From: Petunia secreta
Lineage: Eukaryota; Streptophyta; Magnoliopsida; Solanales; Solanaceae
Direction of reading: 5' to 3'
Assembly: GCA_029990175.1 (NCBI GenBank)
Contig: JARKIP010000033.1
Span: forward strand, 1,240,001 to 1,304,000
Length of the DNA stretch: 64,000 nt
This document shows, piece by piece, positions 30,961-42,988 of this stretch (positions are counted from its first letter, which is position 1; each line of letters opens with the position of its first letter). Made by a program: the position numbers and the translations under genes. The notes under the pieces are model-generated. The model did not search any database. It saw nothing but the letters and a program-made list of their open reading frames with translations, and was not told the origin of the DNA.

Positions 30961-33900
30961 TATCTAATTGCTATTGTCAATAAGAACCTTAAAATCATCT
31001 GAATCAAGCATAAGAAGTAAAAAAATTCTCAGGAACGTCAAATTTAATTCAACGATCATCAATTAAAATGGAAAAACACAAATAAAAAATAATTACAAAA
31101 AAAAATGCAGAAAAAATAAATACAAATAAAGGATTAGTTAAAATAAAAATTACATTATAATATAAATTAAAAATAATAATAAAATAAATAAACTTTTACA
31201 GATTTCCTAAATCTCTCTAGAACACAAAGAAGAAAGAAGGAAAGGAAGGAGGAATGAGAAGGAAAGGAAGGAGGAAAGAGAGAAGGAGACTGTTCTATGT
31301 GAATTGAGTTTAGGCAAAGGCAAAATAATCTTTTCGCATAGTGAGGAATGATGTGGAGGACATTTACTTAAAATATTTGAAAGTGAAAGCAAATTGGTCA
31401 GACCAGTGCTTATGGAGAGCACTGTGTGTAATTTTTTGCCATTTTAGCGAGTTCTGACAACTCTGTGCTTGTACCCCTAAAATTTTGACAAGACATGCAA
31501 AAATAGAATTTCTTGCAAAAACTAAAAAAATAATTTCAAATTTTAAATAATGCCGTGCCGAATTCTGGTAAAATTTCTTCTTTTTCAATTAAGTGACGTC
31601 TACTGGACAAACAAATCTTAGGGCAAATTTCAACATATCTAAACGATTTATATTGGTAAATAATACACGTAAAGTGAGTAGGAAATTTTCTTTCATGCTT
31701 GAGTCGTGGCCAAATTATACCAATTTGTTGAAATTACCTAGAAGTAAACCATAGTGTAGACAAAGAAACTTTTCAATAAATAGTGACAATTATGGTCCAA
31801 CAACCGGCAGATCAGAAAGTTCAACCAATTCTCTCCTGCAACGAAAACATTCTAAACATATAAAATAAGGCGATAGATTAATTAATATATATCCCACCTC
31901 ATCATCATTGATCTATTATTTTTGTCATTTTTCAATTTAGCCTTTGCTGTAATTAGGGAGGGGGGAGGGGGGGGGGGGGGGGACTAAAGAATCACAGACG
32001 GTCACTACATGATTGGAGGTTCTTTTATTTTTGTATGAAAATAGGTCGTAATAATGAGTTAGCAATGAGAAAATATGGATAATGGGATAATGATGGAGGA
32101 GCGCATGGTTACCACTACATCATGTTTCATGGGTGCAGCCAAAGAGACTAGGAACAATCATAACAGATGCTTCAACTCGAGTACAATCTTTAGAATAACA
32201 TTTACAGACAGAAAAGTTAAAAAGTAAAATAAATCAAACTCTTGCCACATGCTAAGTATCTTTATTCTTTTTGAGTGAAAATTAGGATGCCGGACGGTCC
32301 CTTTGATCCATCATAAGAAAAGCACTATATGGAATTATGTTGCTCCTAGTTTATTGTAACATATCATTTTGTAAAAAAAAATGATTTATTCGGATGGATA
32401 TGGGAGTCCAACTACATTATCAAAATTCATGTTGTATATTTGAAAGATGTTGACCTTCACTAACGGTGGAGTATCCAACTCTTTCAGACCTAGATTCGGA
32501 TTTTCACAAATTTGAATATGGGGGTAGTTGTATTATCAGTTTACTTTGGGCAATCAATTTGATGTTTTAGTTTGGGTTTTTTTTTCACTATTGTATATTT
32601 ATTGTGGTATAATATTGGGTAAGTTGTTATTATTGTATTTTATATTTGTGCACTACTTACTCTAGAAAATGTTATTTTCGTACATATACGATGAGAAAGT
32701 TCTTGATAAAACGATGTTGAATGACTCCCATCACTTAATTAGAGTTGCAGTGTCTCCACCACGTATTAACCTTTTTTTTTTGTTCGAGGTGGGGTAGGTT
32801 TGAATGTGTGACACTGACGTCCAAGTCTCTAATGAATATTCAAAATTAAAATAAATTAAATCGCTAAAACTTTTCACACACAATGCCATATTAAGCCATA
32901 GTGTACGGAATAGAAAAATTTTATTATGTGTCACATAAACAACACTAATGAGGTAACACTCTAATGCACAGAAAATTCCAATACTTTTTCCTGTTTGGCG
33001 ATGCAACATCATACCATTTAATTCCTCAAGCCTTTCGAATGATATATTTGTCACCAAGACACGAAAATTAAAGCTTAATTCCAATGACACTCAACATAAA
33101 AAGAAAAAAAATTAATTACTCTCTTAAAAACTCCCTTATGTTTCCAATTTGAAGTAGGTAAATGTGGTAATATCAGCTTTGATGATACTAGAGGTGGCCG
33201 TATTACTTCGGCCAGGAGCTTAATTGATCGACAATTGGTTAGCAAGATCAACAATAACTTATGCCAAGGTGTTTCATCATCGTAATAGAGTTAATTGATC
33301 AATAATTGATTTTGTTGAGATAAGTGAGATTCGCACGCAATTTAATATAGTATCAGAGCATACAAAGTTTATGAATTAGTCTCACTGTCACCAACTATTA
33401 TAAAAGTTATATGTACTTGGCTCATACAATTCACAATAATAAAGAATGCTTCACATATTTGACCCATTAAAAGTTGAAACTTGTATGTGGAGGAGTGTAA
33501 AAATATAATTAAGAAAATCAATAATTTAAGCTTTAGATGAGATGATCTCATAATTCTAACACGTATTACACTGCTTGTTGAGTTATTTCTGGAGAGCTTG
33601 AGACCTACCTTTCGAAAAATAAAGATAGGATCAATGAACAGTGCGATATTACTCTGTATATATGTGAGATAGAGTTGAAAATTTACCTCAGTAAACCACC
33701 TTAATAAAGAAGCAACGATGGATGTTTTAATAGGGGTAGTTTTATGTTCCTCAGAAACAACCACCCCTACGACAGTCAAGACCCAACTTGACTCAGCCTT
33801 CTCTTACACTAGTTTAATTTCGTGTTCATCAGAAGTTGTTTACTTTCAAACTTGAGATGCGGAAAATAGAAAGCGCACGCAAGTATTGCGGGAAAGTAAT

Positions 33901-34058
33901 ACCCAAAACTTTTTATTGTAACAATAAATGAGAAAATCCTAAATTAGCAAAATAAAACCACCTCTTGGTAGCCGAGCGGGCTCCTCTCCAGTCTACTTAA
34001 TGTCCAGTCCATCAAGTGCATTTCTAATCTATTGACACCTGTCCCAATTTAAATTTAA
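30961..34058. other. Unassigned intergenic DNA left of the copia element
   Basis: AT-rich with no gene I can support; the ORFs here lack motifs. It holds an A-rich stretch at 31070-31190, a purine-rich block (AAGGAAGGAGGAA type) at 31225-31290, and a G-run at about 31961-31981. TATCAGAGC at 33350-33358 resembles part of an initiator-Met PBS but has no matching LTR. It is probably decayed repeats plus host DNA. Confidence 0.45.
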
Positions 34059-34063
34059 GGGTA

Positions 34064-34871
34064 TGATATTTTCCAAGATACACCACTTTACTGTTTTAAG
34101 GACCAGTTCCTTAAAATGTGTTCCTTTACTATATTATATGCGGAATTAAAACTGTAAGTAAATGAACACCAAATATTAGCATGGAAAAACCCCTTGACTC
34201 GGGATCAAAAAACCACGACCTAGTTCTCAAGTAGGATTTCAACTTCACTATGTAAAAAGACCTACTTGGTTACAAGACTACCTTCTTACTAACCTAGGAC
34301 TAACTCTAATCCTTTAGTGATCTTTCTCACGATCAGTGAAGTTGTGTCAAGTTCACGACTTGAACCAAAAAGATACAACTCATTTATGCTTACTACAGTT
34401 GAACTAAGACTGAACTTTTACAAGACTCAATCTAAGGAACAGGTTCTAACTTAGTTCCACTGTAGCTAACGGATTACACAAATAAGCTAATGACTCTTTT
34501 AAGCTTTGCTCGATTCTCTCTGTATTTGTGCATGCTTCACTGGCTGATATGCTCCACGTTTTATAGATCCAGCAGCCAAGAAATCTTGAATAATTAGAAC
34601 TCCAAAGCTCCCATGAGTTTGAGTCCTAATTGGATTCTTCTTTTAGTTATTCGGATCTTCTATCATTTATCCTTTATTTATGCAATCTTTTCGTATCCGT
34701 TTAGACCTGCATAATTATCAAGATAAACATTAGGTTTAGGATAATTAATAATATCTCAACTTAAACGATTTTGCATGAATTATCTATTTACCTGCAGTGA
34801 TTCAAAGGAACAGGTCCTTTGAATCCGTTCCTTAATCATCAGTCAAAACTCCAAGCTTATCCAAGCTAACA
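34064..34871 (-). repeat. 3' LTR of the copia element (808 bp)
   Basis: Runs from TGATATTTTCCAAG to AAGCTAACA (+ view). It matches 59510-60318 with few substitutions, so the insertion is fairly young. It also keeps the TATA box found in the other LTR (near 34556-34566). Confidence 0.95.
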
Positions 34872-34886
34872 TTTTCCCCCTTTTTG
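34872..34886 (-). other. Polypurine tract of the copia element
   Basis: The minus strand reads AAAAAGGGGGAAAA directly before the LTR start TGTTAGC. This is a textbook plus-strand primer. Confidence 0.88.
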
Positions 34887-35318
34887 ATGATGACAAATTC
34901 ATAAGCAAAGCTGCATATCCTTAATGTCCTGAAGTACAACTTAAGCTCAAAAAAAAAAAAAAAAACAATCAGTAGAGACTTTCATTATGGGACCAGATTC
35001 TCAATTAGGTATAAGTTCACGCAAAATCAGACTTACTCTTCCCCCTGTTGGCATCATTGAAAAGGTTGCATAAAAAATATAACTCAAGTGTTAGAAATAA
35101 TCAGCACATGGCCATTGAGGCAACTCAAAATACAAACATAAATCAGAATAAAGCAACTACAAAACAATGATATTAGCCATCAAAGACAATTCATCATTAA
35201 TCAAATTGTTAAACCAGGGGATACAAGCAATTACTACAGAATTATTCAAAGACTAGAGAAGGAAAAGACTAAGGCACTAGACTAGGCTAAATCCTACTGG
35301 ACAAAAGATGGCTTATGG
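34887..35318 (-). other. Copia 3' noncoding segment
   Basis: Lies between the stop of the accessory ORF (TAG at 35319-35321) and the PPT. No gene or repeat is seen apart from an A-run at about 34950-34965. Confidence 0.6.
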
Positions 35319-35326
35319 CTAAGGTG

Positions 35327-35331
35327 GTCGG
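35327..35331. repeat. Target-site duplication gtcgg of element B (left copy)
   Basis: gtcgg precedes the 5' LTR of B and recurs at 52690-52694 right after its 3' LTR. Joining the flanks with one copy continues the copia accessory ORF to a TAG (35319-35321). Confidence 0.96.
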
Positions 35332-38300
35332 TGTTGACACCCAATTTTGTCCCTCCATTTTCGCAATTTGGCTATATTTAACTAAAATCTATAATAGTAA
35401 TTTTCCAAAGAAAACTGCATTAGACAACATGCATTTACGTGTGTAATATTATTATTAATCTCCTATTTCTATAATATTTATTTAATTGTGATTATAATTA
35501 CGTAATTGTATTCATTTAGGCTATTTTCTAAAATACGCGTGCTATTTATGTAATTTAACGCATTACGATATTATTTAATAATAATTTGTGGCTATTTATA
35601 TCCAATTAGTATTATTTCTGGTCATCTAAATTTATTTATAATTATTTACAAAAAAATTTCCTATTTTTGTACTAATTATTTATATTTATAAGTATTTTAA
35701 TTAAATACTGGCCAATTTGTTATTTTTATAACTTATTTCCACTACACCTAGCCCTCGTCATCACCTTTTTGTCCATGTGTACGCCACCTCAGCCTACACC
35801 TCACTTATATACATTCCTAGCCTACGTACAACTCATCATAAGCATAGTACTACTCTCCAAAGCACGCGTACAACTCACTTCTGCACTCGGTACTACTCCC
35901 TTAAAGCATCGACTTATCCACTCCATCACATACATCACTTATACACTCACAACCCGCGAGCCTAAGTGGCACAATCCTGGACGTTTATCCATCTAATCCG
36001 ACGGCTCAGAACATTTCATACGTTTTAATATTTACACATCATACCCCATCATCCTAAACCCTAAAACATATTTCTCCCTTCTCTATTTTCTCTCAGCCGC
36101 CGATCCCTCCTCGTCCTCTCTCCCCCTTTTCCCGATCCCCGTCCAGATTCAACCAAATCTCCACCGTATCTCCGTCATCACCTCCACCAGTCACGCCGTC
36201 TGCTCGTCTCTCTCTCTCTCCCTTGTCGTTTTCACACGGAAAAAGGGAAACAAATCTTCTCCTCCCTATTCCATGGAAACCGAAAAGGAAGAAGAGAGAA
36301 TTGGGCGAATCGCGGGGATTGTCAACGTTATACACCTACAAGGCAAGAAAGTCGAAGATTTGGGATTGAAATCCACAAATCGAGCAGAAACGGGCAGATT
36401 TGAGGACTGACCCGACCCGGTTATTACACGGGTAATACCTTTCCTTTTACATTTCTTTACTTGATAAAATCATGAGAATCATGCTGTTTATTTGACGAAA
36501 CTTCATATTACACTTGATTAGTTAAAATTAAGTTTCAATTCCTCACTAATTATAAGAGACAGTCGTGGCTAATTTGTAGTTAAAATTAAGAATCATGAAG
36601 CGTCTGCTTTGTTTGGAGACTGATTATATTTATCTTTGTGAATTTGATGTTGCGACCTTGCACATATTGAAATTTAATCTCCTTATGTTCTGAAAACTTG
36701 CGGATCCTTGAAAGATTTATACATGTACAGTCAGTTCATTGACTTCTGTAAAATAAAATATCTTGTGATTTAAATTTCGATTTTTCTCAAGGCATACATT
36801 TTGCATATGCTTTGAGCTGATAGAGCTGAAATCTCTCCTCACTATGTGTATAATTGTTCCAGTAATGTGGTAAAATACAAAAGAGAAGTGTGAACACATA
36901 TCATTGACCAGTATAGTTTCACATTAGACAATTAGCTTGAAATCTGATTTCCTTTTTTGGATGCTTGGCTGCCGAGATCCTAGTATATCAAGAGTATATA
37001 TAATATCCAGATTTCATGATATCTAGTAATGAATTTTTTTTGGCAGAATCATTTCTCTTTCAAGGCAACTTGATGGCATGATTTCCTGATTTCAAATGAT
37101 TAGGCTTATTATTGGAAAGTTATATGCTGTATAATTCTTTAATTTAAACAAATTGACAACATCAGTTTCTAGTTTCCCTGTAAAGGTGTGATTGATTTCT
37201 TTCCTTTCTAGTTGTTGGTTTAAAATCCTAACAGCCCTATTTCAACACTATATAAACCAGCCCCCCTCCCTTTATTTCCCAGACTTGGACACTTTTAGTA
37301 CAGACTGAAATACTCAGACAGACTAAAACTTATACACTACAATACTTTCTACTATTCTCCCTGGCTGCATCTGTCTAGTCGTGATAATACCCCTTTCTTC
37401 ACTACTTCTCTCTTGCCAGTTTGATTCCTTTAAGGTATATGATCAATAGACTAAATGAATGTCATTTGGATTAATAGTTTCTGCTTCTAATGTTGGCTTT
37501 AGTTCCATAGGAAACTGTCTGTACATATACTGGTTTATTTGGCCACCTTTGGCCCTCTGTTAACCTCTATTGCAGGTTTGAGTTCGTGATTGGATGGTCC
37601 TGAGAAGACTATACCATTAGTAAGTTTGCTTGCAGGTTTTTAGGCTTGGCCTGATATATATTAGGATTGAAGTTTGGAAACATCAAGCAAGAGTTGAACT
37701 GAACAGTTTGCACCAGTGCAACAGGGCACTAATTTCCACTTATTTAAAGCGTAACAGGGCGCTAATCTTTCCTTTTTTTCTTGCTAATCCGTAGACCCCA
37801 ATGCTTATGTATTCATTTAGGATTCCCTGCCTGTACGTTATGCGCACCATAAGGTGCAAAGTTAGGGCTAAACAGGGCATGGAAAGTAGGAGTATAAGCA
37901 CTGCTTAAAGCGACAAAAAGCAAGCAGCAAAGTGCTGCGAAATTAGGCTATGCAGGAGCCTTTCTCTTATCTGTCTCTCTTGTTACTTCTTTCCTAACTG
38001 AGAATCATGGGAAATAGGTCTATCTGTACATAATTTGTGATCTGAAATGTTAACCAAAACAGGTTTTAAGTTCTGAAATTAAGGGAGGGCATAATCTGGT
38101 TTTTTTGAAAGAACAGGCTATTTTCGCAATTCTGTCTCAATCAAAGTCTATTGTCTCAATCAAAGTCTATTTCTGTAAAATTGTAAACCTAGCCAGTTTT
38201 AAATCAAAAGCCAAGTTTATAAGAGTTAAAATGAAATTCAATTAAAGCTAAACATCCCCTTTACACTAACTAATAGTGTGTGAGGGGAAGTATAGGCTTT

Positions 38301-39374
38301 TAGGGTCGAGCCGCTACACAAAATAAGAATAAGGGCTATTGTTTACAAAAACGATCACTATCACTTGTCATAACACGAGCTGCCTGCATATGTCTTTCTA
38401 ACGTCCCGACTATATATATTTTCTTAAATATAATTATGTGTATTTGTTTGTTTGCATTGGATGTTGCAATAAAATATTTTATTCTCATTTTGGCAAAGTT
38501 GAAAACCTTTTTCTTACTTATATATACTATATGTATAAAACATATTTATTTATTTTTTTTGATAAATCCGACCACAACATTAAAAAGGCCACTTGGAATT
38601 AGTGTTTGACAATAAATGTTAAAACATTACTCTAAATGTGGCTACATTTCCTAAATACAATATTTGTTTGTCTTTAAGTTTTAGTTTGTTCTACTTTGGA
38701 AAGTTAAAATTATTTTTTTTAAAGTTTTCTTAATGTTAATATTTTTTAGAAACTCTCTCTTTTCAGAATTGCAGAAGTAACCCAATTTTGACTTTTTAGC
38801 CTCTTAAAATATAAAGTTACAATTGAGGACCAAAATTGCGACTAGGCAATCAGCTTAGGCTGAAAGTGTAAATTAGAAATTGGCAAGTCTAATGAACGTG
38901 CTGGGTGTGAACAGTAAGCCTAATTTTAAGCTAGAATTGCTTAGAATATCTTACTTTTAGTTTATCTTGATATTTCAGCCAAATTTCAGTAACGTAGAAT
39001 ATTTTCAAGTTTGGAATTTCTCTTTTAATCCATGATTTAACCGTTGCTTTTAAAATATGATCACTTTATGCTTGTATACTCTTTGCATGTTTGTCCCTAT
39101 AATCCCATAACTTTAAATCCGGTCGGGAACCACTTTTAGCGGGACTTGAGAAGTGTCTAACCCCTTCTTCTCGAGTTACAAGGACTTCTTACCCAGAGAA
39201 TCTCTTAGAAAAGACCTACCCGGAGTTAGTTTATACACTTAAATGATTTAGGTGACCTAATACGCCTTTATACAAATTTATTAGGTGGCGATTCCAAACT
39301 CGTTCCAACCGAGTCACCTCAGTTAAGCCCGACCTTTTGAACTCGATCCGAGTCTCGAAAAATGGGGTGCGACA
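35332..39374 (+). repeat. 5' LTR of element B (4,043 bp)
   Basis: Nearly identical to the 3' LTR along its length, with a few small indels. It includes a GC-rich gene-like stretch (about 36090-36420) with a CT microsatellite, a TATA box at 37249-37258, and U5 hairpins at 39143-39177 and 39256-39295. Short ORFs inside have no recognised domain. Confidence 0.95.
37249..37258 (+). promoter_or_regulatory. TATA box of element B 5' LTR
   Basis: CACTATATAAACC, followed by a C-rich leader; transcription would start near 37285. In the 3' LTR the same site (about 50585) reads CTATCTAAAC, so the core is spoiled there. Confidence 0.65.
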
Positions 39375-39377
39375 GAA

Positions 39378-39395
39378 TGGCGACTCTGCTGGGGA
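39378..39395 (+). other. Primer binding site of element B (tRNA-Arg type)
   Basis: TGGCGACTCTGCTGGGGA, three bases after the LTR. It matches the PBS known for Ogre elements (tRNA-Arg), with a T in place of one C. Confidence 0.92.
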
Positions 39396-40301
39396 ATTCA
39401 AAGCCCTAACCACAACGGGTTCTATTTTGGGATTTCTATTGCTATTATTTATTTATATTATTGTACTAATTGCTTTGTTTTATTATTATTAATATTTTAC
39501 TAACTTGTTTTCTTTTTGTTTTTCTTTCTTTATTTTAATATTATGTTTGTATCCTTGTAATATTTATGACATTTTAACTCATACTCCTCCCCTCCTGGAA
39601 ACGGCACTTTGCACACACACACACACGAGCGGTTACGTGGATCTCACGGCCGTTTCACCTTCAAAAAACCCTTTAGGGGGAACGGTTTGGAATGTAGTTG
39701 GTCCGTGGTACAGCCAACAATTCTAAACGTTCCCACCCCTTGGTTGTCCGCCTGGGGGAACCATGTCCTTGTCTAGCAAACCCACTCTTGGAAGATTCTT
39801 ACAATACGTTCCATACTTCTACTATTTTTTTTTCGAATGTTTTATAAATTTTGCAAAATACTTTTCTTTTAAACAATTTCACTTCATAATTCTTTTTGTA
39901 TTTTCATTATTGTCTAGTTTCTATGATCCTACTTTTAAAACTAATTTGTTTATTTCGTTTCTTCTTTTTTACTCCTTACTTTTTTAAAAATTATTTTTTG
40001 AAATGCTTCAATATGTGCATTATTTTCATAAAATTGCTAAAAAAAAAAAAATTCAAATAGTTTTCACTTAATTTGATTCTTTTTTTTTTAATTTTAATAT
40101 TGTCTAGATTCTATTAATTCTATTTTTTCAAAACTAACGTATTTGTTTCATATGTGCATATTTACAATACTGAAGTTTTTTTAGAAAATATGTGCATTTT
40201 TCTAAAACTTGTGCATTTCTTTCACAACTATGATGTATTTGCTTAAAGGGTTGAACGTGGAAAATGTGGACCATTCATTGGCATTGTCCTGCATTTAGTG
40301 T
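39396..40301 (+). other. 5' leader of element B
   Basis: Noncoding and T-rich. No ORF with a recognised product; 39505-39726 and 39763-39987 are T-rich chance frames. Signals for packaging are likely here but cannot be identified by eye. Confidence 0.6.
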
Positions 40302-40680
40302 ATTCAAAGGCACAAAGGTTACTTAATAGGCGTCAAAAGCCCGAATTAAATCAGAAATGATTATTTATCCATAAACAGTCAGAATTATTCTGTATTCAAT
40401 ACTATTCAAAGGCACGAAGTTCACCTAATAGACGTCAAAAGCCCGAATTGAATCAGAAATGAGTGTTTATTCATAAACAGTCACAATTGTTCTGTATTTA
40501 ATGCCATTCCAAGGCACGAAGGTAACTTACGGGGCATTAAAGCTCAAATTGAATCAGAAACGACCATTTATTCCCAAAGGATTGAAATCATTCTTATTCA
40601 ATGCTATTCAAAGGCTTAAATGGTAACCGAAGAGGCCTTAAAAGCCCATTTCGAAGCAGAAATGACCACTCGATAGATGG
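40302..40680 (+). repeat. About 102-bp tandem repeat in the element B leader (about 4 copies)
   Basis: Units begin with ATTCAAAGGCACAAAGG-like phrases at 40302, 40404, 40506 and 40606. They contain GTCAAAAGCCCGAATT, AATCAGAAATGA and TTATTCATAAACAGTCA. The copies are diverged, the last one most. They lie just upstream of ORF1. Confidence 0.85.
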
Positions 40681-40930
40681 GACGACACAAAACGCACGTT
40701 TATCCTTTAAGCATTACATAAAGACTTGGCATTCTTGGCATGTCAAAAGATCATTAACAACTGTTGTCTAAAGTGTCTAAAGGGTTCTCAATCCATAACG
40801 ACACTTCTCTTCATATTTCGTACTGCATTGTTTTCAAAAGCTCGCGCCACACGTTAATCATTTGCTTACAACCAAAATTTAGGCATATTCCTTCCTTTTC
40901 TTCTCCTTCCTTCACCTTTTCCAAAAGATC

Positions 40931-42564
40931 ATGGCCAAAAGAACATTTGACATGGTCGCTGAAACCCCTCAGTTACTCAAAGATTGGTGGAGAAACCTAA
41001 GTATAGATCAACAAGACCGAGTTAAGGCAGTGTTGGGGAACCTTATTTCACTGATGGAGCATACGGCAATGGAAGGGATAATAGAAGCAGCAGTACACTA
41101 TTGGGATGCATGCCGAGCAGTTTTTCATTTTGAGAATGTAGAGTTGACACCATTACTGGAAGAAATGGGCGGGTTAAGTCAATTACCATTTGAAAGTGAG
41201 GAAGTCTTGATGCCTAAGAACATTACACCTGAGGAGTTCTTCGAAATGGTAGGGCTTAAGCCCGAATTATGCACAGACAGTATAAGGCAGTCGGGAATTT
41301 CTTTGACTTCCCTCTACATCAAATTTGGGTATGAAGGAGCATTTCAGGAATCTGAAGGCTATTTCAACATTGACCAGGCAGATTGGCAAGAGCGAAGGGT
41401 ACTTGCTTTTGTCACCAGCTTTTTAGGGATCGTCGTCTTTCCACAACACAAAGGACGACTTGATGTTTGCATGGTCTCAATTGCTGATGCCTTACTCAAA
41501 GATATTAACAAGACATACACTTTGGTACCGATGATTGTTGCAGAGATGTACCGAGCTTTAGAAAGATGCAAGAAGGGAGCTGGTTTCTTTGAAGGCTGCA
41601 ATCTGCTTTTACAAATCTGGCTGAAGGAACATTTGCAAAGGATGGATAACAAAGATCAAGCTTTCCATTCCATACCAAGAGAAAACTACATCTTGACTCA
41701 TACCACCCGCATGGACAACGCTCTCGAGAAAGGGGACCGGCCAACAACCACCGAAGGTTGGCACCACAAGCTTTCTCAATTGACGTCCGAAAATATACAA
41801 TGGATGTTTGACTACTTTCCCAGCACTACAGTGATCACACGGTCGGAAAGAGACTCGTTTCTCATCTTAGTGGGCTTTAGAGGAGTTTACCCATATACTC
41901 CTTTGAGGGCACTTAGACAAGCGGGGAGAAAGCAGATTGTACCCTAAATTGCAGACATCAGCAGTTTCAAAGCAGATATTTCCGGAGGAGTGATACCATT
42001 TAAAGACAAGATATTAGAACTTTGGAAAGAAAGACGACAAATGGGATTTGAGACTATTGGACGAGACAGGTTTGATGCAGGCTGTGATGAAGATTATCCA
42101 GACTGGCTAAGGAAAGACATACCAAAGGCAGTTCAACCAAGAGCAACAAGAAAAAGGAAAAGAAATGCCGGTGAATTGGAATATGAGTGCAAGAGACTAC
42201 ACAAACAACTGGCAAAAGCACAGAAAAAATAGTGAAAAAGCAGAGTTTGGTAGAAGCAAAGAACAAAGAAAAAGGCAAATGGCGCAGTAAGACAGAACTA
42301 TTGACGAAACGCATAGAGTCTATAGGTATATGGGCTAGCAAAGGAATGAGCTCTGTGGAAAACAAAGGAATAGAGGAGAAAGGAAGAAAGGCTTGGAAAA
42401 TGTTGAAGAACTTCACATTTGACATATCCCGGCTCTTAACTGATGCGGACAATATCATCTTCCAAGGAGATTCATCAGGGGCATGTTCGGCCGAGGAAGA
42501 TTCATCTGAAGAAGAAGAAGAAGAAGAAGAAGAAGAAGAATCTTTTGGGGATGGATCGACATGA
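40931..42564 (+). pseudogene. ORF1 of element B (DUF7745-like protein)
   Basis: The ATG at 40931 opens 338 codons: LKDWWRNLSIDQQDRVKAVL, LTPLLEEMGGL, QADWQERRVLAFVTSFLGIV and GVYPYTPLRALRQ. This is the pattern of the ORF1 protein found upstream of gag in Ogre-like elements (DUF7745, as I recall). After a TAA at 41945-41947 the same frame goes on from 41990 (LELWKERRQMGFETIGRDRF) to a TAG at 42230-42232. A frameshift then leads to a charged, probably coiled-coil tail ending in a Glu run coded by a GAA/GAG microsatellite (about 42490-42545) and TGA at 42562-42564. The function of ORF1 in Ogre is unknown. Confidence 0.78.
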
Positions 42565-42988
42565 AAGATGTTTATTTGGCCATGATATAATTTCCTAGCA
42601 ATATTTAGTCTTTTCCGCTTTTTACACTATTTCATTATCATCCAATATAATAAGATCCAATAAATGCAATATTATCTCTTAGGCTCCCTATTTTGTTAGC
42701 AAATGAAATGAGACATGCGGCACAAAGCGCTTTTCAAAATCATCATGCATAACATGGTCTTTCGCATTATAGGATGCATTTGTTACATGATATGTGTGCA
42801 TTGCATGAACTCGTTTGTTGCTCTTTCTCTCTCCCTCTCTCTACCTGAATGAATCTTTTTCCCAAATTCAATATCTCTCCAATGCATATAACCCTACTTT
42901 TCTGATCTTTTGCACATTCTGATTACTTCCTAACTCAAAGACTTCCTCTCCAAAAGGTCGGTTCAAGTTGAACACCAAAATAGAAGAC

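Noticed and set aside
33350..33358. PBS of another copia element (TATCAGAGC)
   Set aside because: The leading TGG is altered (TAG), and no LTR end, gag or partner LTR was found nearby.
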